A DNA stretch of 38,323 bases from a virus. Positions within the stretch are counted from its first letter, which is position 1. Each line of letters starts with the position of its first letter. This document shows positions 1-8,689 of the stretch, piece by piece. Made by a program: the position numbers and the translations under genes. The stretch is from the IMG/VR virus record IMGVR_UViG_3300032245_000124, positions 1 through 38,323 of that record, one strand, 5' to 3'. The notes under the pieces are model-generated. The model did no database searches and had not been told where the DNA came from. It worked only from the letters and a program-made list of their open reading frames with translations.

Positions 1-1
1 A

Positions 2-157
2 ATGGTAATTCAACGCCAACAGCTACGGTTTAAATTTAACAAGGTAGTGCGGCATTTCAAACTTTCACCGGCTGAGATTGACGCCGCATGGGAGTCTGCG
101 CTTGCTGATCCAGTTAATGCATACCGCTGCTATTCCGCGATTGTCAGGACGCTATGA
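2..157 (+). CDS. Small hypothetical protein, possibly 5'-truncated
   Basis: An open frame of 51 codons from an ATG at position 2 to a TGA at 155-157. The product is basic at the N-terminus and then reads FKLSPAEIDAAWESALADP, which looks like a short helical protein. No family is recognised. The true start could lie outside the window because the ATG is the second base shown. Its stop overlaps the next start as ATGA, the same coupling seen between the following plus-strand genes, and this supports it as the first visible member of a small operon. Function is unknown. Confidence 0.5.
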   Translation: MVIQRQQLRFKFNKVVRHFKLSPAEIDAAWESALADPVNAYRCYSAIVRTL

Positions 158-315
158 CCGGCAAGTTATGCCAAAGCTGTCAACGCCGGGAAGCCGTGAA
201 GCTTGTCCCTATGACGAGGCTCAATCGTAAACTGTGGAAGTGCCAAGTCTGCATCGACAGGCAAAACGCTCCCGGCGAAGGTGTGGGAAATTTTAAAAGG
301 AAAAGTCATGATTGA
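154..315 (+). CDS. Small four-cysteine zinc-finger-like protein
   Basis: A 53-aa frame starting at the ATGA overlap with the preceding gene. Cysteines 6 and 9 (LCQSC) and 30 and 33 (KCQVC) form a CxxC-x20-CxxC pattern typical of a treble-clef or zinc-ribbon knuckle, so zinc binding is likely. The chain is basic (RR, RLNRK, KRK), which would suit nucleic-acid binding. The 3' end overlaps the start of the next gene by 8 bp. It belongs to the plus-strand small-gene operon, not to the virion module. Function is inferred only from the cysteine pattern. Confidence 0.55.
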   Translation: MTGKLCQSCQRREAVKLVPMTRLNRKLWKCQVCIDRQNAPGEGVGNFKRKSHD

Positions 316-535
316 ATGGGCTGAAGTAAACGAGAAGGGCGACCTTGTGATCGACTGGAATGAAGTCTTCGATAACTCACAAGACTACGACCACGGACTG
401 AAGACCTACGGGACCTCCCTTGGGAAGCTCATTGCCTTGGTCCAGAAGACCTCATTTGAAAAGGGATTCTTGGCGGGTATCGACGCAAAGCATCCAGACC
501 ATAGACTACTTGCCTACACCGGAGGAAACTCATGA
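308..535 (+). CDS. Hypothetical small acidic protein
   Basis: A 75-aa product starting at the ATG at 308. An in-frame GTG at 281 would add nine residues, but the ATG has AAAGG at 296-300 about 7 nt upstream, so it is preferred. The N-terminus is acidic and strand-like (IEWAEVNEKGDLVIDWNEV) and is followed by a helical segment. No known domain is recognised. It overlaps the upstream zinc-finger gene by 8 bp and the downstream gene by the ATGA junction, so it is translationally coupled to both. Confidence 0.6.
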   Translation: MIEWAEVNEKGDLVIDWNEVFDNSQDYDHGLKTYGTSLGKLIALVQKTSFEKGFLAGIDAKHPDHRLLAYTGGNS

Positions 536-753
536 CAAAGAATGAATTTGAAGACCTCGTAAAGCAGGTTTACTTCTACTGCGAAAACAGGGACCCGAAC
601 GGTCTATACCCAGACAGAGACATCGACCTGCGCGAGTTTGCGTCGAAGCTGATTGCGGTCTATGAGGCGAAAAAGGCTATCGCAGGAAACAAAGAGCCTA
701 TCTGCTCGTTGCTGGCCTCATCCGCTCATAAAAAGCAATCTCTTCCGGAGTAG
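532..753 (+). CDS. Hypothetical small protein, convergent end of plus operon
   Basis: A 73-aa product starting in the ATGA overlap with the preceding gene. The first ~55 residues look helical and charged (NEFEDLVKQVYFYCEN, REFASKLIAVYEAKKA). The last ~20 residues (from about GNKEP) are encoded by DNA that also encodes, in antisense, the C-terminus of the minus-strand gene ending at 698. Both frames are intact, so this appears to be a 56-bp convergent overlap. No family is recognised. Confidence 0.55.
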   Translation: MTKNEFEDLVKQVYFYCENRDPNGLYPDRDIDLREFASKLIAVYEAKKAIAGNKEPICSLLASSAHKKQSLPE

Positions 754-1801
754 GCGCTCCAAGAGACTCAAATTTTTTCCTAGCAGCAACATTTTCCATT
801 TGCTCTTTAGGAATGCCTTTGTAGGCTTCATACATAAATTGAGCGGGAATTGAGGCGAGTCCAGCAGCGCCACCAATAAGCCTTGGTGCTACTTTGGGAA
901 TTAGTGAAGCAAGCGATCCAAGTCCGCCAACGCCTTGAATTGCTGCTGTTGGTATATCGCCAGCTTTCGCCGCTTGCGCAGCGCCAGCAAGCTGAAGTCC
1001 ACCAAGCCCTCCCATTAGCGCACCTTTAAATGGCCCGCCACCAAACAAACCAGACAATCTGCTAATTGCTTCAGCTTTTCTGCCTCTAAAAATTAGTTCT
1101 TCAATTTCTTTAATTTGCTTTGAAAAATCAGGTCTGGTTGATGGTGCCGCTTTGGCGGAATATTCATTTGGTAATTGCAATTGACCGGGACCTCGCCCGG
1201 ACAGTTCGTAATTTCCATACCCAAGACGTTTAATTTTTTCTTGGTTTATTAAATCTTGCTCAATTAACCGCTTTCCGCCAGTTGGAGAATCTTTTGTTTT
1301 GTCTGTAGCAATATCAAGAATTGCCTCAGGCATCTGATGCCTTTGACCGGCTTCAGCAATTGTCCAATTTCTTACTCCAGAAGCGCCTTCAATTTTAGGG
1401 CCAGAAGCTCTACCTTGAAGATCATTAACGTCCGTCATCTTTGAAATACCACCACCAAACTCAATTTGGGAGAGACGTAATGCCTCGTCTATATTTCCGG
1501 AAGCAGCAAGTTTTTTTATTTCATTGATAACAGCAGAGCTAGATTCTTTTTGAGGAAAACGCCTTTCCGCTAATCCAGTTGCAAAACCAGCAGCAGCAGT
1601 AGTAGCTGTTGGCGTAATTAAATCAAATAAATTTAAATACGATTTATTTGATTCTTTGTTTTCATTTGTATTGCTAGGCGGTTTTATCTCAAATTCTTGA
1701 GATGTATTAACTTCATTTATAGAATCATCTTTCTCATTATTGAAAAAAACAATAGGAGCGCCTGATACAGATGGACCTTTAATTTCAAATTCTTCAGACA
1801 T
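698..1801 (-). CDS. Putative ejection/internal virion protein
   Basis: A 367-aa product, the last gene of the minus-strand late array. The N-terminal ~60 residues are acidic, Asn/Ser-rich and apparently disordered. The middle carries IAEAGQRHQMPEAILDIATD and ELSGRGPGQLQLP, which resemble proteins often seen beside ejection proteins in environmental podoviruses (recalled, not searched). Residues ~255-335 form a long Gly/Ala-rich glycine-zipper stretch (GGLGGLQLAGAAQAA, GGAAGLASIPAQF) suited to membrane insertion. With the three genes upstream it forms a cluster of large tail-end proteins, which suggests a role in DNA entry. The coding sequence is visibly AT-rich compared with the lysis and portal genes. 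It overlaps the convergent plus-strand gene at its 3' end. Confidence 0.6.
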   Translation of the reverse strand: MSEEFEIKGPSVSGAPIVFFNNEKDDSINEVNTSQEFEIKPPSNTNENKESNKSYLNLFDLITPTATTAAAGFATGLAERRFPQKESSSAVINEIKKLAASGNIDEALRLSQIEFGGGISKMTDVNDLQGRASGPKIEGASGVRNWTIAEAGQRHQMPEAILDIATDKTKDSPTGGKRLIEQDLINQEKIKRLGYGNYELSGRGPGQLQLPNEYSAKAAPSTRPDFSKQIKEIEELIFRGRKAEAISRLSGLFGGGPFKGALMGGLGGLQLAGAAQAAKAGDIPTAAIQGVGGLGSLASLIPKVAPRLIGGAAGLASIPAQFMYEAYKGIPKEQMENVAARKKFESLGAPTPEEIAFYERMRPATSR

Positions 1802-1803
1802 AA

Positions 1804-3432
1804 TTATTTTCCGTATGCATCACGAAGTTTATTAAGAGCATCATCGTATTTTTGATTTATAACACGGAAATTATCAGAATCTTTATAGTCTTCAATGTCG
1901 CCTTTATTCGACTTTTCAAATTCTCTCCAAGACTTATAAAGCTCTTTTGCCCTGTGTCCTGAAACCCTTAATAGTTCAGCTTTATATTGAATCATTTTAG
2001 GATTGTCGGATGTGTTAATTACAGCTTGCGCGAACAAAGCTCGCTCAAGGTTTGATGCTGATCCTTTTTCTCCTGCAGCAATAGCTAATTGCTGTTGAAT
2101 TGCCAACTGCTCAACCTGACTTACTGCGTTAATTTCTTCTTGAGAAAATTCTCCGGAACGAAGCATTGCCCCTCTAATATCAGCAATTGATACATTATAA
2201 GGACCAACTCTAATCCCAGTTTCCGCAAGCTGACCAATAGCAGACTGCCAACCCGGCTTTGAAAAAATTCCAAAACCACCGGGATTTTTTTCTACAATTT
2301 TATAAATTTGATCGGCAGTTCTAATGTTTGAAGAAGACTGATCATTTTGATCAGAAAAAGATTGAACACTTTTTGCTTTTCGTTCAACGTCAGCTTTGGC
2401 TTTAGTTTCACCAGTTACTCTCTCTACAGCAAGTTGATTTTCTGTTTTTGGAACAAATGGAGTTGCTGGCTTTTGTTCAGACAATTGGCGAATATAAGCC
2501 TGCCTCATTTCTTCACGTATCGCAGGGTCTGGATGCTGATCAATTTGAGCAAAAATATTTCGCGGATCGCCTTGTAAATTTGCAGAAGGTAGATTTGCAG
2601 GAGTTGAAGGCGCGGATGGTGCGGCAGAAGGAGCGCCTTGACCACGGAGGCTTGCTATTCTTGCATTACCTTCTTCCGGACTAATTCGTTGAGCAGCAAC
2701 CAAATCACGAATGGTTTTTTCTGCAGTAACTATATCTGTCTCCCTGCCGTAGATGTTAGATCGTGCGGCAAACGCTTTTGCTTCTGCCTGCTGCTCAGGA
2801 GGAAGCATTGAAATGTAAGCGTTCAAAGCCTTAACAGCTTCAGCACTCTTAGACTCGTCGAGCGTGAATTTAAGCAAATTAGTAATGGCTGACTTTGGAT
2901 CAAGGACAGATGCTATGCGAACCATTTGTGCGGCCTGAGGAGACAGATTCATACCGCCTTGACCGCCTTGACCTCCTTGACCACTTAACTGGCTGATCGC
3001 GCCGCTGAGCATGTTATCTTTGCTTTGCTCAAGCTCTCTTGAACTAAGATCAAGCTTCATCTTCGCAAGATCAGTCTCAATTCCGCGACGCTCTTTCTGG
3101 ACAGCACTTACCCCACCCAACGCATTGCTCAGAGACTCACCAAAACTGCCGCCGCGAGTAGGTGCGCCAAAGCCCTGCGCCAATGCCATGAAGAGGTCCT
3201 GAGGGCCGGAAATACGAGCCTCAAGGCCTTCAATAAGACTTCTGATAGTGGCATTAATTTCACGCCTTTGACCGTCGTATTCAATCTTTGCCTTTGTCAG
3301 AGGGTCGATAGTCTCTTTTGTGACCATCCGCTCCGGAGCGATGGGAGCGGGCTGTGGCTGACCAAATTGAGCCGGTTTATTAGATAAAGACTGAAGACCA
3401 CTGGTAGGTTCATTGCCGTTTTCTTCATTCAT
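1804..3432 (-). CDS. Putative internal virion/ejection protein, coiled-coil rich
   Basis: 542 aa from the ATG at 3432. A TTG five codons further upstream is the alternative start. The ATG follows the stop of the preceding gene within 3 nt (TAATTATG), which suggests coupling. Features in order are a Pro-rich N-terminus, a helical region (DGQRREINATIRSLIEGLEAR), a small GGQGGQGG repeat near residue 155, Ala/Gln-rich helices, a Ser/Ala/Pro linker near residues 265-285, and a C-terminal helical domain (EEINAVSQVEQLAIQQQLAIAAGEK, HRAKELYKSWREFEKS). No enzymatic motif is visible. Length, composition and position among other large tail-end genes suggest a virion-internal protein. Base composition becomes markedly more AT-rich in the C-terminal half. 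Confidence 0.55.
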   Translation of the reverse strand: MNEENGNEPTSGLQSLSNKPAQFGQPQPAPIAPERMVTKETIDPLTKAKIEYDGQRREINATIRSLIEGLEARISGPQDLFMALAQGFGAPTRGGSFGESLSNALGGVSAVQKERRGIETDLAKMKLDLSSRELEQSKDNMLSGAISQLSGQGGQGGQGGMNLSPQAAQMVRIASVLDPKSAITNLLKFTLDESKSAEAVKALNAYISMLPPEQQAEAKAFAARSNIYGRETDIVTAEKTIRDLVAAQRISPEEGNARIASLRGQGAPSAAPSAPSTPANLPSANLQGDPRNIFAQIDQHPDPAIREEMRQAYIRQLSEQKPATPFVPKTENQLAVERVTGETKAKADVERKAKSVQSFSDQNDQSSSNIRTADQIYKIVEKNPGGFGIFSKPGWQSAIGQLAETGIRVGPYNVSIADIRGAMLRSGEFSQEEINAVSQVEQLAIQQQLAIAAGEKGSASNLERALFAQAVINTSDNPKMIQYKAELLRVSGHRAKELYKSWREFEKSNKGDIEDYKDSDNFRVINQKYDDALNKLRDAYGK

Positions 3433-3434
3433 AA

Positions 3435-4487
3435 TTATTCGCCCCAAGTTCCTGTAGCTGATTCAATAGCACCCCAATCAATTTGTCCAGTATTTTGATT
3501 CCAGCCGCCCAATGAATTGGCCCAATTTATAACCTCAGGATCAGTAATTGGTGTTGAACCGTTAGAACCAAACAACGTGCTTAGTCCGGGAATTTTTTGA
3601 ATTAAACTTCCAGCGCCCTTAATCAAGTTGCCACCAGCAGAAGGACCGGTTCCATCCCTACCCGTAGGACTTGCAAGAAGGCCAGCGGTAGAAAGAACTT
3701 GAAGCAACTGAGCAAGACCGGACTGCTGATACGCCCCCGGCATCGGACCCTTGAACGTCTGAGTTTGAGATGTCGGCACCTGAAAGCCTCTCATCACGTT
3801 CGAAGCCTTCGTCAGTGCGCTCATCGGGTAGTCAAGCTGAGCCTGCTCCTGCGCCTGCTGCTGAGCGCCAAGCTTAGACATCACATCAAGGCCACCTACA
3901 CCTTGCTCATAAGCGCGGCCACTGAGTTCGCCAAGCGTCTTTGATGCATTGAGATTAAGCTCAGCCTGCGCCTTCGCTGCAGCCGTTGCAGCGTCAAAGC
4001 CTTGCGCTAGATACTTAGCTTGAAGGCCGCTGGTATCGAGCGCGGATTCACGCGCCACGTTGCCGTAGACCTGCATGCCTCGCTTCGATCCGAACTGACC
4101 CGACCCTACCGCACCGGCAGTCGCTGCAGGAGCCAGCCTGTTCTGGAAGTTCTGAAGGCCAGTCCGCCCAATCTCACTGATGACCCGCTGCGTGTAGGGG
4201 TTCATGTATTGATCGATGTTCTGCATGAACGGCTGCGTCGCCACGTTCGTAGCGGTCTGCGTCGCCTGAGCCAATGCAGGCTGACCCGCCTGAATGGCTG
4301 TAGGCGCATTGGCAAAATTCTGCGTCTGCAGGGGGCTAAAGCCAGCAACGCCACCGGTATCGACGGCATTCATCGCACCACTGGCAAGCTGACTTTGATA
4401 GTTGTTATACCATTCCGGAGCAGTCGTCGCAGTGGTCTGCGTCGTCTGCACATCCGGCATCGGATCGCCTTGAGTGAAACTAGCCAT
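3435..4487 (-). CDS. Putative ejection protein, Ala/Gln-rich
   Basis: A 350-aa product that starts 8 bp inside the end of the 1318-aa gene, with AAAGGA about 8 nt upstream of the ATG. It has a Thr-rich N-terminus, the segment IDQYMNPYTQRVISEIGR, the short block VGSGQFGSKRGMQVYG near residues 125-142, and long Ala/Gln-rich helices (AATAAAKAQAELNLNAS, GAQQQAQEQAQLDY). The C-terminus has a hydrophobic Gly/Leu segment and an aromatic tail. The MNPYT...GSGQFGSKRG pattern recurs in phage proteins adjacent to ejection proteins (recalled, not searched). Function is inferred from this and from context. Confidence 0.55.
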   Translation of the reverse strand: MASFTQGDPMPDVQTTQTTATTAPEWYNNYQSQLASGAMNAVDTGGVAGFSPLQTQNFANAPTAIQAGQPALAQATQTATNVATQPFMQNIDQYMNPYTQRVISEIGRTGLQNFQNRLAPAATAGAVGSGQFGSKRGMQVYGNVARESALDTSGLQAKYLAQGFDAATAAAKAQAELNLNASKTLGELSGRAYEQGVGGLDVMSKLGAQQQAQEQAQLDYPMSALTKASNVMRGFQVPTSQTQTFKGPMPGAYQQSGLAQLLQVLSTAGLLASPTGRDGTGPSAGGNLIKGAGSLIQKIPGLSTLFGSNGSTPITDPEVINWANSLGGWNQNTGQIDWGAIESATGTWGE

Positions 4488-7400
4488 GTTTGCTTCCTTT
4501 CGGCTTTTGCGCCATTTTCAGGTATTCCAAAGGGCTTTTGGCCTTCGGGGGTATTTTATCAGTAGGCGCTGATCTTTTATGCGCCCGGATATTTTCACGA
4601 AACTTGTCCAAAGCCTGTGCGCCAGCCTTGGAAGAGCCGTCACCAAGGGCAGCGACCGTATCCGCGTCGATCACGTATTCGCCGTCCGCAAGCATCGTAG
4701 GAATGTCGTCCGACTGACCCGTCCCCGGACCATTCACCGCAAAGCCTCTCTTCATGTGGCGAGCGTAGTATCGATCCTCAGGGCCGGGAATGAACTCTAC
4801 AGGATTGTCTTCATGGCGAACTTCACCGCCGACCTTGTAGCCGCGCTTACCGAGGACCGAAGCAAGCTCACCAATAATCTGAGAGTAGTCTTTTTCCTGA
4901 GACGGCTGAGCCTGACCTGAATTAACAAAACTCGGCTGGAGATAAGACTTTAAAGGACTGTCATATTTCTGATTAGGCTCGGCTAAAATTTTTCCAAGCT
5001 TTTCCATCGTGTTTTGGTAATTTATGCCTTCAAGTTGCCTCTGAGTTTGAGCCTGTCCAGTCGCAACATTTTGCGAAAGTCCTGAAACAGTTCCACCCAA
5101 ACCTGAAACAGTTCCAAGTAAACCAGAAAGAGTGCCACCATAATTAGCAAGAGTTCCGCCCAAATTACTTATTTGATTGTTGACCTCTTCAAACTGAGTG
5201 CCGGTATCAAGACCAAGCTCGGTAAGTTGACGGTTAATGTCTTCATTGGACTGAGTGACATCTTCACTCAAGTCATCAATTGCCATTCTCGTCGCTGTAT
5301 CTCTGTCGATACCTGACTGCATGTAGGCATTAATGTTTGTTTGAAGAGAATTAATTTGAGTATTAACATCCTCAAACTGAGTTCCAGTATTAAGTCCAAG
5401 CTCAGTCAGTTGACGATTAATGTCTTCGTTAGATTGAGTAAAATCATTTCCAAGATCATCAATTGCCATTTGCATAGCCTGATCTCTTGTAAGACCTGAC
5501 TGCATATAGGCATTAATGTTTGCTTCAAGAGAATTGATATCACCAGACAAATTGGTTATTTGATTATTGACACCCTCAAACCGATTTCCAGTCTCAAGAC
5601 CAAGCTCTGAAAGTTGGCGGTTAATATCTTCATTGGACTGAGTGACATCGTAACTCAAGTCATCAATTGCTAATTGAGTCGCAGTATCTCTGTCAATTCC
5701 TGATTGAATATAAGAATTAATTTTTGTATCTAGTTCATTAATTCCTGTTTGAAGTTGACCGGTCAGTTCTGTCTTAACACTGTCAATAGCACTTTCAAGT
5801 GACTGCCCTTGGCTCAAAAAAGCCAATGCCTGATCTTTTTGAGCATCATTTAATTGATCAAACTGAGCTTGGAAATTACTTTCAAGACCTGTGATTTGCT
5901 CGGTTAAACCTGTTCGAACGTCACCAATCTGCTCAGTCAAACCTGTCTGGACGCTACTAATGGCCTGCTCAAGTGACTGCCCTTGGCTCAACAAAGCCAG
6001 CGCCTGATCTTTTTGTGCGTCACTTAGTTGATCAAATTGAGTCTGAAATCCTTGCTGAACTCCTGTCAATTCATTAGAAAATTGAGAGCCAAGATTTTCA
6101 AGTCCAGTTTGGAATTGATTCGTAAGTCCTGTTTGAACGCCAGTAAGTTGATCTGTAAGTCCAGTTTTAACATTGGCAAGAGCTTGCTCCAAAGATTCAC
6201 CTTGAGCAATTCGATCACTTATTTCCTGCTGCTGTAAAGCAGTCAAGTTGGATATCTGGTCGTTTACCATTGACTGATCCGGAGTGTTATTGACTGCCTC
6301 TAGCGGAGGCAAAAAATTTTGCGTTTGCCCCCCAACTGGCGGTTCTGTCGGAGGATTAACAATATTGTTTATTGCCTGATCGACAAAAAGAGACTCAGGA
6401 GATTGAGTATTTTCTTGAACCTCAGGAGCAATAACAGGAGCTTCTGTAGAAGTAGGCGGTGGCGATTCATCCGGAACAATGAATGCCATAGTTCCATCGG
6501 GAAGAACGGATGCCGAACCTCCAGAATCAATTAATTTATTTAACTCATCGTAAGAAGCAAGACGCATCCCATTTGGAATATCAAGTGTTTCAGCACCTTC
6601 GCTCTCCTTATAATAAGGAGAGCCTACAACATCAATTCTGGTTCCACCTAAACCTGATGCGTCAGCATATTTAACCGGCGACAAGTCGTTACCAGCTACA
6701 ACGGGAGGAGCTATGGTAGTCGGTGCTGCTCCACCGTAATATCCGCCAGCCTGAGCTTCAACGTCCCTTGAGTTCTGATTGGCAGTATTGATTGCCTCAT
6801 TGATCGTATTGCTTGCTAAATTAAAACCACCCTTGATCAAGGTATTTGTCAGAGCGGCAGAAACGTCACCACCTTGAATTGCTGTCGATATCACCGGAGT
6901 AGCAATACTGGTTATTGCTTTGGCAATGTCTTTAGGAACATCCGCTCCAGAAAGACCTTCAGATACACCGGCACCTACTCCGGAATTAACAAGGCTTCCA
7001 AGGACCGCTTGCCCAATGTCTCCGCCAGCAAGGCCGGTTTTAACCGCAACGGTAGTAGCTTTTACTAAGGCATCGGCAATAGGCTTGGGAAGACCTTCGC
7101 TAACAAGCGCAGCAGACATTCCGCTAGATAAGTTGGAAGCCTCTAATGCAGCACCAGAAAGTCCGCTTGCTCCTGACTCAACAATTCCAGCCGGGACTGG
7201 TGAAATATCATAAATTGGGTTTGAAGCTGTAGCTCCTAAGCCACCGCTCAGCGCACTACCAAGTCCGCTAGTAACGCCACCAGTCAATGCGCCTTTAAGG
7301 AAGTCGCCGCCGCCAATCTCTGTTGTCACACCGCCAATCAAAGCTCCAGCCAATGCGGCACCGCCTGCAGCGCCAAGAGTTCCAGCAAATGCTGCAGACA

Positions 7401-8436
7401 TAGGCCCAAGAGCAACTGCGCCAATGATCGCCGGAATCAGTGATCCGATATTAAATCCGCTGCTATAGCCTTGCTTCTCAAATACCTGCCAAGTCGGAAC
7501 TCCAGCCTGATGCGCAGTTCCAAACGCATCAATGTCAGCCATCTTCCCCTGAGGCGTCTGGTATGTCGTGCCTCGCGCTTGAATTACGTCCGGACTGTTC
7601 AGGAATTGATGCTTCACCGCCTCAGTAATCAGAGCAGTATTAGCGCCCGGTCCGTAGCCAAATTGATTGCCGTTCTGGCCTACGTTCTTGACGTAAAAAT
7701 CCAGCGCCACTTCATCGGGATTCTTCGCTGGCCTCACTCCTTGAGCGGTAAGCCGATCATACTCATTCCAAAGCTCGTTACGAGTATTCGCGGCAATGTA
7801 GTTTGCTTGGTATTGAGTAGGATCAAGATGATTCCAGTCAGTCACTCGACCTTGCGCATACTGAGTGCCACCCCACAGCGCATTAAGGTTAAACGGATGA
7901 CGATTGGAAAGTCCTTCACTTACATTGTCGATGTTCCACGGCACATACCCAGAGGAAAACGTATTCTTTGCGTTTTCGTATGAGTCATATCCGTAGGTCT
8001 TATCAAGGCCGAGAGACTGCTTTGTTATCGGATTGCCAGATGTATCACGAAGAAGATTCCAAACTCTGTCTTCTTCATCTCCAGAGTAGTATCCCAAACC
8101 GCCATCTTGTTCACCCAAAAATGGCATAGTCCCATTGGGAGCAAAATACCTTAGATATGGCCTATCATCTTCCGATGGATTCTGAGTGCTATATTGAATG
8201 CCGCCGCCGCCCTGAACACCTACATTCGCCCATCCAACAGAATCAGGAAAAATTGGATTGAATGCCTTACCAGAGTAAGTTTGGCGACCACCAAAAGCAT
8301 CTAAATCAGCCTGCCTTTTATATTGGTCATAAGGTCCAGCCCATAATTGCTTATAAGCTTGATCAGGCTCATATCCGCCATCCAAGTAATAAGCGTTTTG
8401 ACTCTTCAACCAATCATCAAGAGACATCGCAGCCAT
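4480..8436 (-). CDS. Giant ejection/tail-tip protein with tandem coiled-coil repeats
   Basis: 1318 aa. The start at 8436 has GAGGAA about 7 nt upstream. An N-terminal domain (~1-330) is Trp/Tyr-rich (DDWLKSQNAYYLDGGYEP). Residues ~330-500 form a glycine-zipper hydrophobic region (IPAIIGAVALGPMSAAFAG, AAGGAALAGALIGGV). A low-complexity Pro/Thr segment follows, then ~730-1125 holds tandem coiled-coil repeats of two kinds: a SQGQSLEQAISSVQTGLTEQ type and a QSGIDRDTATxxAIDDL...TQSNEDINRQL type. Near the C-terminus KVGGEV (1201-1206) precedes GQSDDIPTMLADGEYVIDAD (~1237-1256), a block widespread at the C-termini of environmental phage tail or ejection proteins (recalled). The domain order resembles a pore-forming ejection protein. 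The exact role is inferred. Confidence 0.65.
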   Translation of the reverse strand: MAAMSLDDWLKSQNAYYLDGGYEPDQAYKQLWAGPYDQYKRQADLDAFGGRQTYSGKAFNPIFPDSVGWANVGVQGGGGIQYSTQNPSEDDRPYLRYFAPNGTMPFLGEQDGGLGYYSGDEEDRVWNLLRDTSGNPITKQSLGLDKTYGYDSYENAKNTFSSGYVPWNIDNVSEGLSNRHPFNLNALWGGTQYAQGRVTDWNHLDPTQYQANYIAANTRNELWNEYDRLTAQGVRPAKNPDEVALDFYVKNVGQNGNQFGYGPGANTALITEAVKHQFLNSPDVIQARGTTYQTPQGKMADIDAFGTAHQAGVPTWQVFEKQGYSSGFNIGSLIPAIIGAVALGPMSAAFAGTLGAAGGAALAGALIGGVTTEIGGGDFLKGALTGGVTSGLGSALSGGLGATASNPIYDISPVPAGIVESGASGLSGAALEASNLSSGMSAALVSEGLPKPIADALVKATTVAVKTGLAGGDIGQAVLGSLVNSGVGAGVSEGLSGADVPKDIAKAITSIATPVISTAIQGGDVSAALTNTLIKGGFNLASNTINEAINTANQNSRDVEAQAGGYYGGAAPTTIAPPVVAGNDLSPVKYADASGLGGTRIDVVGSPYYKESEGAETLDIPNGMRLASYDELNKLIDSGGSASVLPDGTMAFIVPDESPPPTSTEAPVIAPEVQENTQSPESLFVDQAINNIVNPPTEPPVGGQTQNFLPPLEAVNNTPDQSMVNDQISNLTALQQQEISDRIAQGESLEQALANVKTGLTDQLTGVQTGLTNQFQTGLENLGSQFSNELTGVQQGFQTQFDQLSDAQKDQALALLSQGQSLEQAISSVQTGLTEQIGDVRTGLTEQITGLESNFQAQFDQLNDAQKDQALAFLSQGQSLESAIDSVKTELTGQLQTGINELDTKINSYIQSGIDRDTATQLAIDDLSYDVTQSNEDINRQLSELGLETGNRFEGVNNQITNLSGDINSLEANINAYMQSGLTRDQAMQMAIDDLGNDFTQSNEDINRQLTELGLNTGTQFEDVNTQINSLQTNINAYMQSGIDRDTATRMAIDDLSEDVTQSNEDINRQLTELGLDTGTQFEEVNNQISNLGGTLANYGGTLSGLLGTVSGLGGTVSGLSQNVATGQAQTQRQLEGINYQNTMEKLGKILAEPNQKYDSPLKSYLQPSFVNSGQAQPSQEKDYSQIIGELASVLGKRGYKVGGEVRHEDNPVEFIPGPEDRYYARHMKRGFAVNGPGTGQSDDIPTMLADGEYVIDADTVAALGDGSSKAGAQALDKFRENIRAHKRSAPTDKIPPKAKSPLEYLKMAQKPKGSKHG
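5170..6255 (-). repeat. Tandem in-frame repeats encoding coiled coils
   Basis: Two repeat families lie inside the 1318-aa gene. Family A, with a period of about 172 bp, gives two near-identical copies around 5778-5865 and 5950-6040 and a divergent third around 6168-6250 (core QAISSVQTGLTEQ). Family B gives three copies around 5184-5352, 5368-5545 and 5570-5725 (core AIDDLSxDVTQSNEDINRQL). Spacing between B copies varies from about 185 to 200 bp because one copy carries an extra NLSGDINSLEA segment. Such arrays may expand or contract by recombination. Confidence 0.7.
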
Positions 8437-8437
8437 A

Positions 8438-8689
8438 TCAGTTCCTCGGACTTATCGCGCCAATCATGGCGGTCGCCCAGCCCTGCCAATCCTCATACAA
8501 AGCAGGGTTCGGCATAGCGTCATTTTGAAATACGTCAATCGCCATAAGACCTGACGCCCAATCCTTCCACTGATCCTCAGGAACTCCAATTTCGAGTTGC
8601 TGGCCCGCATAAGCTTCAACCATAAGACTAGACCAATTATCCCAAGTCTGGTATCTCGGATCGTAGATAAGTGGAAGCTGGTCGTCCAT
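8438..8689 (-). CDS. Small conserved tail-module protein
   Basis: An 83-aa, Trp-rich product with seven tryptophans. Its start overlaps the stop of the nozzle-like gene as TGATG. Two similar halves can be seen: DPRYQTWDNWSSLMVEAY near the start and NPALYEDWQGWATAMIGAI at the end, both of the form x-W-x-x-W-[AS]-x-x-[ML]. Small proteins with this look sit beside tail genes in other podoviruses (recalled, not searched). No enzymatic motif is present. It may be a small connector or chaperone for the neighbouring nozzle or ejection protein; that role is inferred. Confidence 0.6.
   Translation of the reverse strand: MDDQLPLIYDPRYQTWDNWSSLMVEAYAGQQLEIGVPEDQWKDWASGLMAIDVFQNDAMPNPALYEDWQGWATAMIGAISPRN

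Noticed and set aside
690-712. Small hairpin (GAGC/GCTC) near the end of the late operon as a terminator
   Set aside because: The stem is only four base pairs and includes the stop codon, and the following T-run is broken; too weak to call.
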